DNA of 64,000 nucleotides from Leptoclinus maculatus (GCA_032191485.1 JAVDOI010000008.1:17662674-17726673), one strand, 5' to 3'; positions 12,501-25,716 are shown, counted from the first letter of the stretch. Notes: generated from the letters alone by a model not told the origin. Program-made: numbers and translations.

Positions 12501-14567
12501 GTAAAAGACACTTAATGAACGAATTAATTAATTTGTTGACAAAATGGTACGAGTGTTAGTTGAGTATTAATTGAGGACGGTCCTAAAAAATAGTCACAGA
12601 CGAGGCTGAGATTAGCTTCTTTTCTCTGTTTGGTATTATTATAAATTAATACATTTTACCTTTGGATTACACCACTTTTTTTTAAAATGCCGCCTTGGAC
12701 TCTGACAGGAATAGACTAAATAATTAGTTAATGAAACCAAAACCAAAGATAAAAGATGTATGTTGACGGTCTGCCGTTGCCAACGACCCTGAAAGCTTCA
12801 TCTTTGTAATCACAGCAACCACCTCCAGCGTTGTGCTCTAATGTGATCCAGTAGATGGTCCCAATCCAACCCGAGTGTGTGGTTCACTTCAGACTTAAGA
12901 CATTCTAGACTGACATCCACCTTGGTAGTACACAACACCAATGTATAATTCCTGAATTCAGTTGCATTACTTTTGCAGATGGTTGTGCAGCGTGATCTGA
13001 TAAGAGCACAGTATGAAGAAAAGCACCGTGTAAAGAAAATGTGTACTTAAGCAGAGCAAAGATGTTTGTGTGTGTCTGTGTGTTAGTTTGCATGCAATCC
13101 CAAGCATTCCCATGGCGGCACACTTATGAATATGTACAGATATTTGCGTGTGCTAATGAGCACATGTGTGCGTGTGTTTGTATGTCAGTCTGTGGGGCCC
13201 AGCAGCCAGATTGAGCTGAGGCTCGGGTGCCATCTGAGGAAGAGGAGGAAGGTAGGCGTGGGGGCTCGGAACAGGTGAGGGATGGGTGCTCTCCTAACCA
13301 CCGCTATCCTCGCTACCCCCGCGTGGGTGTGCAGGTGGGGGGGGTCAGGGTGGGGGGGCCGCAGTGGCAGCCCGTCAGTGGGAGTGACACCTGTTCCCCC
13401 GCTGCCCACCCTTTCATCCTTACAGCTGCTCCGCTTCCTCTGCCTCAACCTTTTTACCTGCCATCCATCGCCGTTGCCTTCCTCCTCCTCCTCCTCCTTA
13501 ACAGGCAGCGTGGAGGAGAAGCTCGTCACAGCAGGCCGGGGAGCAGCGAGTTGGACCGGTCCAGATGTTTCTTACATGCCAGGAAGGGAGGAGGGTTTTT
13601 GTCAGGACACAAACCACGAGCTCAGACAATTACTGTAACATCAGCAGATTGCCTCGGTGCCACCAAGGCTGCTGTTAAGTGAGATGATTGGTACAAGATG
13701 GTGTGTGTAAGTCGACTGGCATAAGCCACACGCATACGCGCGCCGTCTTCAAAAACACAGGTGTGCATGGACCTGCGGTGTGCTGTCTGCGCAACCCTGC
13801 AGTTGGTCTCGTTGTAGAAACAGCAATACACAGTAATTGTATCGCTTTTTTTGAGTATGCTAAATTTTTATAATTATTCCCGAAGTTCAACGTAAAGTTT
13901 GCATTTTGAGAAACAGCTAGACTTTGTGTTATTGTCCCAAACTGAACACCTGCTGAGAATCATACAGTCCATCTCAGTGTTGAGAGTGTAGCTTCTCAGT
14001 CGTTTTTCTCAGTCAGCCTCCTGCTACCTTTAACACAACCTCGTTTTGGCAATAATTTGCGATGGAAACATTCTTTGATTAGGTAAACGCTTTCAAGGCT
14101 TTATGGCTCTTTTCATGTATGGCTTGCATTGCTTTGCTTCTTTTTGTATCACGTGCACCCTCAAGTTTGACGTTTCATACCAAGCTAAAGATAGCTGGTA
14201 ACCTATTACACGCCGTCCGTGGCACACCGTGCATACAGATGCAGGCTGTGGCAGACAGTATTAAGACATGCCTGTTTGCATGGATCGGCCTTGTTTAACC
14301 CGGTAACCCTCTCCCAAGGTCCAGATAGGTGGACTGAAGCGGCTGTCGACCGCTACAGATGAGGGGTCGGGGGGGGGAGGAACGGGCCTCGGTCAATAGG
14401 CTTAGAAGACCATCAGGGACTATTGATTGTGGCGGACAGTGAGGCCAGCTCTGCACTAATTGTTTCTTTACTAGCCTGTGGCAAAGACAACAGTCACGGG
14501 CAGGGACTCATGAATCTTACATCTGTTTTGTTGCGAAAGCACCGGGAGTTAATAGCCTTTGATTACC

Positions 14568-14581
14568 GGGGGGGGGGGGGG
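14568..14581. repeat. poly-G tract (14 bp)
   Basis: G homopolymer followed within 25 bp by a short TG array. Confidence 0.95.
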
Positions 14582-15304
14582 TTCGTGTGCGCATGTTTGT
14601 GTAGGTGTGTGTGTGTGTGCGGCGGTGGATGAGGTGCATGTAAGAATTTGTGTGTAATGCGTTTACGCAAGAGAGAATCAGGGGTGGATAGAATGATGGA
14701 CAGATCTATACAGTAAACATTCATGATTTTATTTGTGGATACAATTTTGGTGACTTTTTTTTTATTTACCAATAACATCAGATGTTTTTACAGAAGAACA
14801 TGAAGATTGACTGTAGTGTAATCATAATGCTGTTACACTATTTTATTATGTCCTTATTGGGCAATGTGAGCATCAGTTCAAGTAAAGAAGTGACTGAATG
14901 GATGTATTTAAGGTGTCAGTTGATATATAACACTAAAGTATTGCTGTGATATAGCTTCTGTAAAAAAACAAAACACGGGTGTAAATATTGGTAGTTGACG
15001 GGTCCTTTTATTTGCTGGTGTGTTTCAGGACTATATTTCCCATGAACCCTCCTGTTTCTTAACTTCTTAGAACTGACAGTTAAGGTGGTACGACTATATG
15101 GGTTTAAGTCAAAATGCTTAATATTGTACCTGTAATGACGTTGAGTAGGTGCTTTACCTGAACCCTTTACACATTAAATACAACAATAAATATATCGTAG
15201 TTCACGATTTAGTTGCCGATTCAAATTATTTCAGTTTACCATAACTTATAATTTACACAACGGTACAAATAGTACACAAATACTTGTTGGGTTTTCAGAG
15301 AGGA

Positions 15305-15605
15305 GCGTCCCGCGCAGGAGTCATATCTGCTATTCTAACCCCGCTGCGGTGGCCCAGCTGAATTCAACTTGTTTGTTTATTGCGTACAGCAGCAGAGTTT
15401 GTTTGTGGCCGGCTGTCAGAGCGGCCGGCCCGTTGTGATGAAAGACACTTGGACCTTCCCATCCATTTCACATTTGCTCCAATCAATTATTCAACAGGAC
15501 AGCCAATTAAAAATGAGGGAGAGCGGTCAGGGCCTCGCCCCCCGAAGGCCGCCACTAGACAACTCTCTCCGTGAATAATTGGTGCAATTAATTTAGCATT
15601 GAGCA
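15305..15605. promoter_or_regulatory. candidate conserved noncoding element
   Basis: High-complexity block with CAATCAATTATTC, CAATTAAAAATG, GAATAATTGG and GCAATTAATTTAGC, i.e. clustered homeodomain-type cores. Followed immediately by a (CT)n tract. Regulatory role is inference. Confidence 0.38.
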
Positions 15606-15624
15606 ATAAAGGAGTTCTCACTCT

Positions 15625-15627
<3 letters not shown>

Positions 15628-15663
<36 letters not shown>
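15628..15663. repeat. (CT)n microsatellite
   Basis: About 18 CT units on the + strand. Confidence 0.97.
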
Positions 15664-15664
<1 letters not shown>

Positions 15665-16052
15665 CCTATATACTGCAGAAGCTCTCAACGCACCAGTCAT
15701 TACAGACACACATCACAGCAACGCACACACACTGCAGCAGTAATAATAGTGCATTCAAGAACTATTGTATAACATGCAGGGATGCAGGTGAGGCCATCAC
15801 CCTCCAATTGCAAATGTGCCCTCCTTTTAATTGAAAGTAAAATAGCTAATCACTCGTTAGAATGTTAATTGATCCTCACAAGGTAATTTGTCGCGAGTAA
15901 CTGTAGTAAGTGACTATTATTTCACCAAAGAATCAAAAGGGCAAAACACTTTTGGGCTTTATTAGTGGAAATTTGCTTTATAATGATCGCCAGCTATATC
16001 ACTAAAATTGTAGTCGCACACACCTAACAAAAACACAGCTGTGCCCTCTGGG

Positions 16053-16076
16053 ACACACACACACACACACACACAC
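16053..16076. repeat. (AC)n microsatellite
   Basis: Twelve AC units. Confidence 0.95.
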
Positions 16077-16489
16077 GTTCTAATGCCGCAGCGGGAGGGA
16101 TTCTGAGATAGGTTTCGGGAGCCCTGGTCAGACCGTAAATTATTGCCATACAAAGGAATTATTCCATTTACTTGATTCTATACATTTCTCCCTCCGATTG
16201 TCTCTTATCTGCAATTATGGTTAATTTGCTGCTGCCCGTGCGAGCTGGCGCCTGTACCAGTAATGACCCCCCCCCCCTCACTCACACACACACACAGTTA
16301 TAAGGACACTCAGGAGGAGGGTAATAGTGACAGCTAAATTCCGCAACAGCTTTGATTTATTCAATCACAACAGAAGTATAATGACGGACGAAACATCCTC
16401 CCCACCCTGCCTTCTTCTGCTTTCTGCCCCCCCCTCTCTCCTCCTCTATCATCCTCTCTTTATTGATCAATCTCTAACTCCTAGTATAA

Positions 16490-16524
16490 CCCCCCCCCTC
16501 CCACACACACACACACACACACAC
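16490..16524. repeat. poly-C and (CA)n compound
   Basis: A C-rich run (about 16490-16498) precedes eleven CA units (16502-16524). Confidence 0.92.
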
Positions 16525-16740
16525 CTCTTCCTTCTCCACCACTCACCTCCATGAACAACCCCCACCCACCCCTTTTGATAGCCAGATTGACAGTCGAGTA
16601 ATTTCACTGTCAGTGCTGACTGACGCATGGTAATGGGAAGACGTTTCAGAGCGGCAGTACAACACAAAATAATTTCCAATTTACCGCTCATCAAAAGCAC
16701 CCTTACACAAATAAAGAGAGCAAGGGAGGGATGGGTAAAG

Positions 16741-16775
16741 AGGGAGAGAGAGAGGGAGAGAGAAAGGGAGGAGGT
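16741..16775. repeat. GA-rich imperfect repeat
   Basis: Imperfect GAGA/GGGAGA purine tract. Confidence 0.85.
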
Positions 16776-16995
16776 GAGGGGAAACACAACAGTGGATTTA
16801 TGGCTTCAATTACTGATATTTCACATTTAGTTTAAAGCGACATGTTTTTGTAATATGACAGGCTTCACTGGATTTGAAAACCTCTTCAGACCTCTCCACT
16901 CTCCTCTTCCCACGTTTTTTTTTTTTCCTCCACCCATTTCTCTCCCCTCTCGTCGTGGAGATAATGAAAGGGCGAATCAAGATGGTGGTGAGGGA

Positions 16996-17008
16996 GGGGG
17001 GGGGGGGG
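16996..17008. repeat. poly-G tract (13 bp)
   Basis: G homopolymer followed by two copies of GGGTTGGATTGAGG (17005-17036). Confidence 0.9.
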
Positions 17009-19130
17009 TTGGATTGAGGGGGGTTGGATTGAGGAAGAGAGTGATAGCTGTGACTCCTGAGCCTCTTTAGAGAGCCAAAGAAGGGAGGAAGACGAAGGCC
17101 CGGAGCTTTTGATGTAGATGGATTTGACTGCAAACTCACGTCATCATTCACTGGTCGGGCCTCAATATCTACCCCACCTGTCACTGGCAGGATTTACAAG
17201 CGTACCTCACTCATCATTGATGGACTTAAACTACCCCATGACAGTCATTTGGTGGGTTTCAATCGTTTTTCCTACTGGTGGGTTGGCACGGTATTCATGT
17301 CTTATGAGCGGATGAGCTCTATTTCCCTTTTGGTGACTTTCCATTCAGCACGTTTGGAGTCCAGTAAAGGGGAGTGTCCAGGGAAAATCCAGCAGCAAAC
17401 TGCATTTTGGTGTGAAGATTGCTCTGACTTCTGTTGACCTGGTCTGAGGCCGTGAGCGATTTTTGTCACTTTTCTTTGCCTTTTATAATATTATTTCTTA
17501 GACCAGAGCCCACATCTGAATGCAACAACTGCTATGAATGGTAAACGTTTATAGCAGTGATTCCAGGAAGACATAATATAGTTCAATTTTTAAGTTTCGC
17601 CAGCAACTCCGCTCCAATTAGGCCTCCTGAAGGCAGCAGGTGTACATGAAGCATGTTGTAAAAGTGGAATAGCCCACACCACCAGAGCCAGTGGCTCTGC
17701 AACAACAGCTCCATGTGCCTTCCTGTGTCACAAAAGTGTCTCCTGAATATCACTTATTGTAATGGCAGTATAGAGGTGGACCTGTTGCTGCCACAAACAG
17801 CGTGTTGTAGAACAGCATCCTGACGGTCTGTAGAATCCGTTAGGGACATTTCAAGCCGTGTTGACATTATTGTCACGTGTTGGCGCAGCCAAATCTAAAA
17901 AAAGTTATTATTGGGATCATTTTGGTTCCAAATATAATTATGTTCCCTTATGCACAAAAAAATAGAGTGAACAGTGACATCATGTGCCCTTCGCAGAATA
18001 TTTTGGCATTTGGGAACTCATCAACTCTGCAGGTCCCCAGACGAGTCCCGTCTCAGTCGGGGTTCCTTTCGGACTGTCCTCTCCATTACCAAACCGAGAG
18101 CACGTTCTAGTGAGAGAGCTCTATTTTTACAGGGAATGAGGGGAGCCGATGTGATTGGCTGTGATTATCATCAGCCCCCAACACACCCCCACTGATGAGG
18201 AAACCCTGTTTCGGTGTGCACTGTACTCCAGCTGCAGGTGGCACAGTTGACTGCAACTTGAAGTCGAGTGCACCACGTGTGGAAATGATCTATTCATTAC
18301 ATTCATCTAACATGATGGATACAAGCACTGGTGTTTTTCAAAGGGATGTATTTGTATCACCAGTGGGTTTTAGGTAGCAGTTGTTGTGTTGGAGATACAG
18401 TTGCCTGGAAACAATGGTGTAGTGAGTGGAAAGTGTAGTGACAATATTCCAAATGAGGATTGATTGTGTTGCAAGCCCCACCCCATCTGTCACCAAAGAG
18501 CATCAAAACAGAAGAAAACAAGATATTTTATCAGCAGGTTCGAACGCTGTCGATGGGCCTACTTCTTTCACTCATTTACTAATCACTCCACCCTCTTTGT
18601 TCTTCATCACCGGGGTGTTTCTCAAGCTGTCCTTCCTCTCTCTGCTCCTCTCCCCGAGGTTAGGGAGAGAACCTCTGTACATGTAGTGGTCGTGACTTGT
18701 TTGATGTTGACTACGGCTCATATTTCTCATTTCAGCCTCAGTAAATAAAGCAGGTTGTGTTGCATTAAAAGTTATGGCAAGCCAGGTTACATCAAGGCCG
18801 TAGAGTGATTCCCCCCCCCTCCACCCACCACCCACCATTCACCTCATCACTGTTTCTTTCCACTCTTCCTCTTCTCTCTATCTGCGTCCCCTTCTGCTGA
18901 ACTCATTCACACAAACAGGTACGTGAGTCACCTCCCACAGCGCTCTCCGGGCAACGCTTACATTGTGTGTACGCGTATGCGTGTGTGTGTGTTTATACTG
19001 TACCTGCCCTCCACCCAGCTGCTCGTGGTGTCGCAGCAGAGATTGATAAGTTGATGCTAAAAGCTCTTTGTTTGAGGAGCCTCCTGGAGTGAGAGAAAAA
19101 CACCACCTGCTTGCCACGGCAATACGAGAG

Positions 19131-19149
19131 CACACACACACACACACAC
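19131..19149. repeat. (CA)n microsatellite
   Basis: Nine CA units, 145 bp downstream of a short TG array in the opposite orientation. Confidence 0.9.
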
Positions 19150-20129
19150 TTACACGCACACTGAATACACACGTCACTCAGTGCAGGAGCTCAGCCAACA
19201 TTTGACAGTTTAGTCAAACTTAACAGCAGCCCGTAATTTTCACAATATGATATGTCCAACTATACATTAATATAAAAAAAATGATTGATTTGAACACATG
19301 TTCAGCAGAGATGACGGGATGTTTAACCTAAAATAATTGACATTAATTAGCTACAAGCCGAGCTATGGAGCTAAACTAAAGCTGTTACTGACTCTCCGCT
19401 CCATATCTTTGATGCTGGACTGTACACGCAGTAGATAATGCACACATATGGATAAGTAAACATTCGGAAGACCCCAAATTGCGTTGATGTTTAGCCGCCA
19501 CTACTACCTCTCCCACCTGTCATGTAAAATAGATTCATACTTGACAAAAGTAAAGATGTAAAAGAAAACAAAGCCAATAACTGATACTAACGTAAATCTC
19601 AACTGTAACGGCATCATATTTACAACCACGTCTGTAAGCTGGCTGGCTGTAGTTGAGGAGGGTAAGGAAAGGCAGGGGCATTCTTAGCCATGCCGGTAGT
19701 TTGAACTTCAATGCAAAACTCTGCCCAAATAAAGACATCTTTTTTTAGGGGAAAGTCAAAAGATGGGAAAGGGAACGCCCGCCAATATCGGTCATTAAAT
19801 CATATCTTGTTTATTCAAAGTCTACTTGAAGCCCTGACTTTTGTAATGACCAGTATTTCTAGTTTTATTCTAGTCTTTTAAGATCCCCAGGGGAAATCCA
19901 AATTACCCCTGTGGGAATAAGGTCAGTTTATATAAACTCAGAAAAGTGTAGTGAAGCTCAAACAAGGCTCATGTTGCTATAGCTCCTGCATTGATATGCA
20001 AGCGTGCGGTCCAATGAGAGGGCATGTGTTATCCCCAGTGGAGTGGTCTTATTTTTTCCTGCCGTGCTCCTGGTCTTTGGAGAGCATTTCTACCTCAGCC
20101 CTCCGCTGCCAACGCCACGCCACAACGTA

Positions 20130-20149
20130 CACACACACACACACACACA
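20130..20149. repeat. (AC)n microsatellite
   Basis: Ten AC units. Confidence 0.9.
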
Positions 20150-20569
20150 TAAAGACATGGCCGCCTGTCACTCCGTTCGTCCTCACATGAGATGTTGCCA
20201 GCAGCTGTTGCTGTATGTTCACCCCACTTTATAAGTGTGTGTTTGTGTATGTCGGTGCCATACGTCTCTTTCCCCAGAAAGCAAAGGAGCAGAGCCAGAA
20301 GACTAGCAGTCACCCACTCCACACTGCAGCCAGCACACATGCCATTTACACAGGCACTTAGTGACAGAGGAAAACAAGATACCTACCAATGAGGAATATG
20401 TTGGGTTTTTTTTTTTTTAAACAGCGAGACGGAAAAAAATATAGAAAGGTTTTTATGCATGCATGTGTGATCCCGTGTGGTTTTTCTAGTTCTGGACCGT
20501 GACACTTTATCCGTCCTCTATTAGAATCCCTGAATCCAAACTTGCGGTATTCAATCATTTTGATTAAAA

Positions 20570-21180
20570 GCCGCAGTCTCTAACAGAAGTGTTGGGAGTG
20601 GAGCTGCACGGCGGCCCGCCACGTTTGAGAATTCATATATTTTCATAAACTTTTAACAATGTCAATGAGACACGTCTTCAATCTTTGGCCGCGCGACGGC
20701 AGGGCATTCAATCTTTCTTTAGCTTTTCGACAGAAAATTTGAATACAAGTGCAGTGTTATTAATGTGACAGTTCATATGGAGGGCTTCATGGGGGGATTT
20801 GTGAGGGCTTTTTTTTTTATTATTAGTTTTGGAGACACTTGAAGCAGAGAGAGAAGGAAGGGGAAGAAGCACGCTCTGCTAGGTCAACTACAGCTGGAGG
20901 GGCCTTCTCCGCGTTCCCAAGCTAGCAGTGACGTTAACATTTTAATTTTGCACGCCCAATTAACAGCGCTAACTAACCAGGGACATTAATTTCTGCTGCG
21001 CCTTCAATATTAGAGAACCGAATACAAAATTCTTTTTTTTCTTCCTGTTGTGGCTCTCGGATTTATTCATCATTTTGTTTTGCACCCCGCCCCGCTCAAT
21101 TGTTTTCATTGAATTGCAGTCCAATCAATATCGCCGTAATGCTGATTTATTCAGGTTCATACCTATCTCTGCTCTGACTC
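20570..21180. promoter_or_regulatory. candidate conserved noncoding element cluster
   Basis: About 600 bp without microsatellites. It contains TTCATAAACTTTTAAC, TATTAATGTGAC, CCAATTAACAGCGC, GACATTAATTTC, CAATCAATATC and other AT cores set among unique GC-containing sequence. It has the look of developmental enhancer sequence; conservation could not be tested. Confidence 0.4.
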
Positions 21181-21948
21181 GGTTGTAAGTGGTTGCTTGA
21201 GTGATATGTCAGCATATTGTGCAATCAACAAAACTGATTTTGCTCCTGGAGTGGCTCAATCTAACCTAAACCAACTTTAATCCTATTATTAATAAATAGA
21301 AAAATCTTACCGCTTGTTTTTTTTTTTCCTTCCTTTTCGCATCAACCCTGATGTCCAGGTTTATTTGAAAGTGACCCACCAAGCGAGTGACTTTGAGTGC
21401 ATCACGTTGGGATTGATAGGAGGTTATATTTAGCCTGATGCAGTGCATCTGATTGCCCTTGCTGCCGTAAAGAGCAGACCCTGGCTAATATGAAATGGTT
21501 CGTCAATGCCAGATCAATGTGTACAGCTTAAATGAACGCACGCCGGCTACATAATCCATAACCGTGGGCAGAGTATGAGCAGCACAGCGCTGTATTCAGT
21601 GTCTGTTGTCTTTGACACATCTTTGGTGTCATGGGTGGTGCCATAGAGGCGCCTGAGAAACAGGCCAGTCGCCATTCATATAGCTTTTATTACCAGTCTC
21701 TGGTTACGTGCCATAATAATGCAGGGCATTTTATCAGCATTAACTTCACTGGTGTAGATATCCATCCGTCAATATGACCATGCTCATACTTATGGGATGT
21801 CCATGTGATTGTGTTTGCACCTACACACCGTTTTTTCTATTAAGATTTCAAAACCCTGATAGACAATAGATACATATATCTGTAGTTCTAGAGACTCTTA
21901 TCTGTATGTTACTGATTAAAATAATTCATTACAGTCGGTTCAGATCAG

Positions 21949-22662
21949 AAGGTTAGTTCACCCATATCATGAAGAAATCTTATTATCTCACATACAGTTA
22001 GTGGGATCTAGCAGATCATTTTGGTTATGTTTGCTCAGGTTTTGAGGTTCCTGAGATTTTGCTCCCACCACATTGCAGTGGAGGTAAAGGGAACAAATCA
22101 TTTAACAAGATCTAATATGTCGTACCAGAAACAATATTGTTACACCATTCACTTTCATTCCACCTCCTCTGTTTGAGTATTAACTGCTCCATAAAAGAAG
22201 GTTATGTTTGAGGTTATGAGACAGGATATACTGGTGTAAATACGCCTTTTGAAGAAACCACGTGTCCCGTTGGTGACAAATAGGGCTGCAGCTCACGGTC
22301 AATCTCATTATCAATCTGCCGATTATACTTCAGATTAACCGAATAATTGTTTGGTCTATAAAATGTCAGAAAATAGTTGCAAATGTCCATCTCGGTTTCA
22401 ACAAAAAAGAAAAGAAAAGCAGGAAATCTCCATATTTGAGAGGCTGAAAAGAGCAATTTCTGCCATTTTTGCATGAAAAACGACTTTGATTATCCAAATT
22501 GTTTATTTATAGTAGATTATTTTTCTGTCGATCGACTCATCGATTAGTCTACAGATCATTGCGGCTCTAGCGACAAAGCCTATGAGCTCGCTAACTGAGA
22601 CACCACTAAAAAAAAGTAAGTGGGGAAATATACATTTTTGTAATTTGGGTGAACAGACCCTT
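21949..22662. mobile_element. non-autonomous element with inverted ends, split by a hAT MITE
   Basis: Left end AAGGTTAGTTCACCCA (21949-21964) is an imperfect inverted match of right end TGGGTGAACAGACCCTT (22646-22662). The ends resemble those of a common fish repeat whose terminus reads GGGTGAACTGACC. A complete smaller element with its own target duplication sits inside at 22281-22569, so the outer element is older. No clear target duplication was found for the outer element and there is no coding capacity. Confidence 0.55.
22273..22577. mobile_element. hAT-superfamily MITE with 8-bp target duplication
   Basis: Element 22281-22569 starts TAGGGCTGCA and ends TGCGGCTCTA, an imperfect 10-bp terminal inverted repeat. 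It is flanked by GTGACAAA (22273-22280) and GCGACAAA (22570-22577), an 8-bp target duplication with one mismatch. The interior has segments typical of the abundant fish MITE that pairs GTTTGGTCTATAAAATGTCA with TCGATTAGTC-type ends. An 8-bp duplication with TAG...CTA ends is diagnostic of hAT transposons. At 289 bp it has no transposase and would need one supplied in trans. Confidence 0.8.
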
Positions 22663-23080
22663 GTCCCATAGTCAACTCTTGTATGTTAACAAATGCAACG
22701 AGAATGTCCCATTTCTTTGTTAAGAGGCCAGCACCTTCACCAAATATCCGTCTAACCTTTGTGTGTATTTCCATCTGCACCTGAGTATTGCATGCTTGTT
22801 GTTGTTCTTCAGTACTGTGTTCCAGTTAGCTGCACACTGTCTTGCACACGGCCTGTGTAATGTTTTTTTGGTTGACTTGCGGACCCTCCCCTGCTCTGAG
22901 CCGAGTTTCTCTCAGCCTCGGCAGCGTATATCGCCGGCCTGTTGTCAGGAGAATGGATGGAGTCCGTCCCCCCCCAGTGAAAACCTGGCCAGACACCGAG
23001 CGCTAACCCACTGGATAACAGATAGACACAGACACCCCACATCCCATTTGGGGATTCGAAAAAGGGGGCGTTCGGAGTCT

Positions 23081-23145
23081 GTCTGTGTGTGTGTGTGTGT
23101 TGTGTTGTGTCTGTGTCTGTGTGTATGCATGCGTGTGTGTGTGTG
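23081..23145. repeat. TG-rich imperfect repeat
   Basis: TGTCTGTGTGTG with TGTGTTGTGTCTG variants. An oppositely oriented CA-rich run follows at 23300-23336. Confidence 0.85.
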
Positions 23146-24185
23146 AGCGATCCCGTGGTCGTTTGTAACCCTGGCACTCTCATAGCACCTGCTGCCCAAA
23201 CCCAGGCAGCCTAGTAATGATGCAGACTGATGATGTTAATAAGAAGAGGTGCCCCCCTCGGCTACAGAGCTCAGGCAGGACACACGCGCCCACTTATACA
23301 CACAAACACACACACAAACACATACACAAACACGCATGCACAAATATGCATACATGCGCCAAACCAAAAAACAAATGTACATATGAGCATTTTGCAACAT
23401 TCTGTAATCACACGGTTCATTGGCACACACCTGCAGTGCATCACGTCCGCGAGTGTTCAGGAAGCTTTTGGCGTGTTTCGAGGTGGGAGGCGGCTGAGCT
23501 GAGAAACACTACCTTCCCTATCTGTACAGAGATACAGAAATAATAATGGAAATAAAAAAAAAAAAAACGTGTTAGTGCGTGCGGTGAAAATCTTTCCGCT
23601 GGAAGGAAGAAAAGGGGATTATCACATATAGTGATGTCTTCATGCATGTAGCAATACTCTGTCTCTTTTTATTTAAGAGATAAACATCAGTAATTGGTGG
23701 CTGATGTACGGTTTCTAGGCTGCATTCGCTACAGGTACATATATACAACCTTTTAATCTGTGTGTGTGTGTGTGAGCCCTGTGGTTTCACAGGATTCAAA
23801 TGTTTGTTCTCGAGAGCTTAATCTCTTCTCTCAGTCATGATGCCGCCGTGTAGTAAAAAGCTGGCTGGAGCCCGGGCCAGCACAGGTTGCTAGTTACTTT
23901 ATTTCTCCCTCCGCAGTGTCTCCTGTTTTATTTTGCCTCACGATCCGGAAGAATTGATGGAGTCGCAGTGTTTATTCCGGCAATGTCAGCACAGAGCGCA
24001 CACACACACACACATTCACTTTCCCTCCCTCTCGTTCTCTTCCTCTGTGTCTCTCTCTCTCTACTTCTCTCTCGCGAGGTAAACATATTTTGCAGAAAAG
24101 CTGACGGAGAGCTTGTTTTAACAACCTCAAGGTCAGCAAGTCAAAGCCTACAGTCGTCACGCCAGCCTCGATGTATGTCGGTGGC

Positions 24186-24188
<3 letters not shown>

Positions 24189-24217
<29 letters not shown>
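24189..24217. repeat. (TG)n microsatellite
   Basis: About 14 TG units. Confidence 0.95.
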
Positions 24218-24220
<3 letters not shown>

Positions 24221-24404
24221 AACAGTATGGCATCTCCATGGCAGATTTATACCTCGCCGTGCACCTTCAATAATTCAATAACAGTGCCTGTGTCTCCTCC
24301 GCAGCTCTGTGTCATTATAGAACAGGGCTAAATGCCACCAGGCCTAGTCCTTCTCTCAGTCGGTGTCTCTCCACTGCAGAGCCACAGCACACTCACGGTG
24401 TGTC

Positions 24405-24408
<4 letters not shown>

Positions 24409-24443
<35 letters not shown>
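24409..24443. repeat. (CA)n microsatellite
   Basis: About 17 CA units. Confidence 0.95.
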
Positions 24444-24445
<2 letters not shown>

Positions 24446-24925
24446 GTGTGTGCTCCTCTGCTGCCCCACTTTCTGTCAAGCTCCCACAGCTTAGCAGGCT
24501 GCAAAGGTTGCCGAAAGGCCCGCTGGTCTTTGTCGTATTAGTTGATTTCCAGCTACAACCTGGTCATTTTCATCTTCTCCGTTTCTCCTCTACACATTTG
24601 TGGTGACCACAGTCGCGCTCAACCCCGATGAGCATCAAAATCCGTCAGTTCCGCTTGTTCCCTCACCTCTTTTATGGCCTGTCGATGCCTCCTCCCTGCG
24701 GTGCGAGGCGGTTTTAACCCTGCTGACCTGTCTCCTAGCCCTGCTTAGCTGTATTCTGGACATCCGTGACTCCTCCGGCATTATGGAGCTCCTTCAATCT
24801 CTCCCATCGATCCAGCTCCCTTTCTGTTGCTATGTGCTTCAACCCCTCTCTGACCCATCCTCGACTGCCTCATAGTCATGTCTAGTAATGTGCCCCGTGC
24901 AATGCCCTCCCCTTTGCGTGCTTGC

Positions 24926-24934
24926 ATGTGTGTG

Positions 24935-24966
<32 letters not shown>

Positions 24967-24983
24967 CGTGTGCACGTGTGTGT
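24926..24983. repeat. (TG)n with CG interruptions
   Basis: TG array with three GCG/CACG interruptions. Inverted partner of the CA array at 25131-25187. Confidence 0.93.
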
Positions 24984-25129
24984 TCGCCGCTGACCTGAGT
25001 GATGAGTGGTGACCCTCTGGCTGGCGCCTGGCGTCCTCCTCACTCCTATTGATTAGATCTGAGGTTTCATACAGTAGCCTCCTCACGTGACTGTCATTTA
25101 CTGTCTCTCCTCTGTCTCCGACCTGTCTT

Positions 25130-25130
<1 letters not shown>

Positions 25131-25179
<49 letters not shown>

Positions 25180-25187
25180 ACACACAT
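25131..25187. repeat. (CA)n microsatellite
   Basis: About 22 CA units then GTGCACACACA. Faces the TG array at 24926-24983 across about 150 bp. Confidence 0.95.
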
Positions 25188-25582
25188 TCATTCAGTCACT
25201 TATAAAGCACGCATGTAAGTGATGCGCTAATGAGCGCGAAAGAGGTCAAAGGACCAGCTTCTATATTGCTCGTGTGAACACACACACACCCACACACACA
25301 CGGGCATCCAGCAAAACGACTTTAATTAACGGACAACAGATGCAGCATGCTAACTGCTTGTATAATTTAGCTTATAGCTACAGAATGAGTCAGCAGCAGA
25401 GTGAAGTGCGAGCGGAGGATCAGAGAGAAAGCGAGGATACAGCTGTCGATGTTAATATACGTCTTGGGGTTTGATCTGATTTGATGGAGTGCGATTTGCG
25501 AGACTTTCATTTCTCAACGTGCCAGGTCGTTTCCTGCCCTCGCAGCCGTTGGTAAACAGCGTCCTCAGAAAAACTAGACCTT

Positions 25583-25716
<134 letters not shown>

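Noticed and set aside
13227..13682. 151-residue frame with a Pro/Leu-rich protein
   Set aside because: Competing frames on both strands are equally open; no recognisable domain, and GC-rich low-complexity sequence explains the openness.
24600..24875. 91-residue frame following a CA array
   Set aside because: No homology or domain recognised, no splice context; likely chance.
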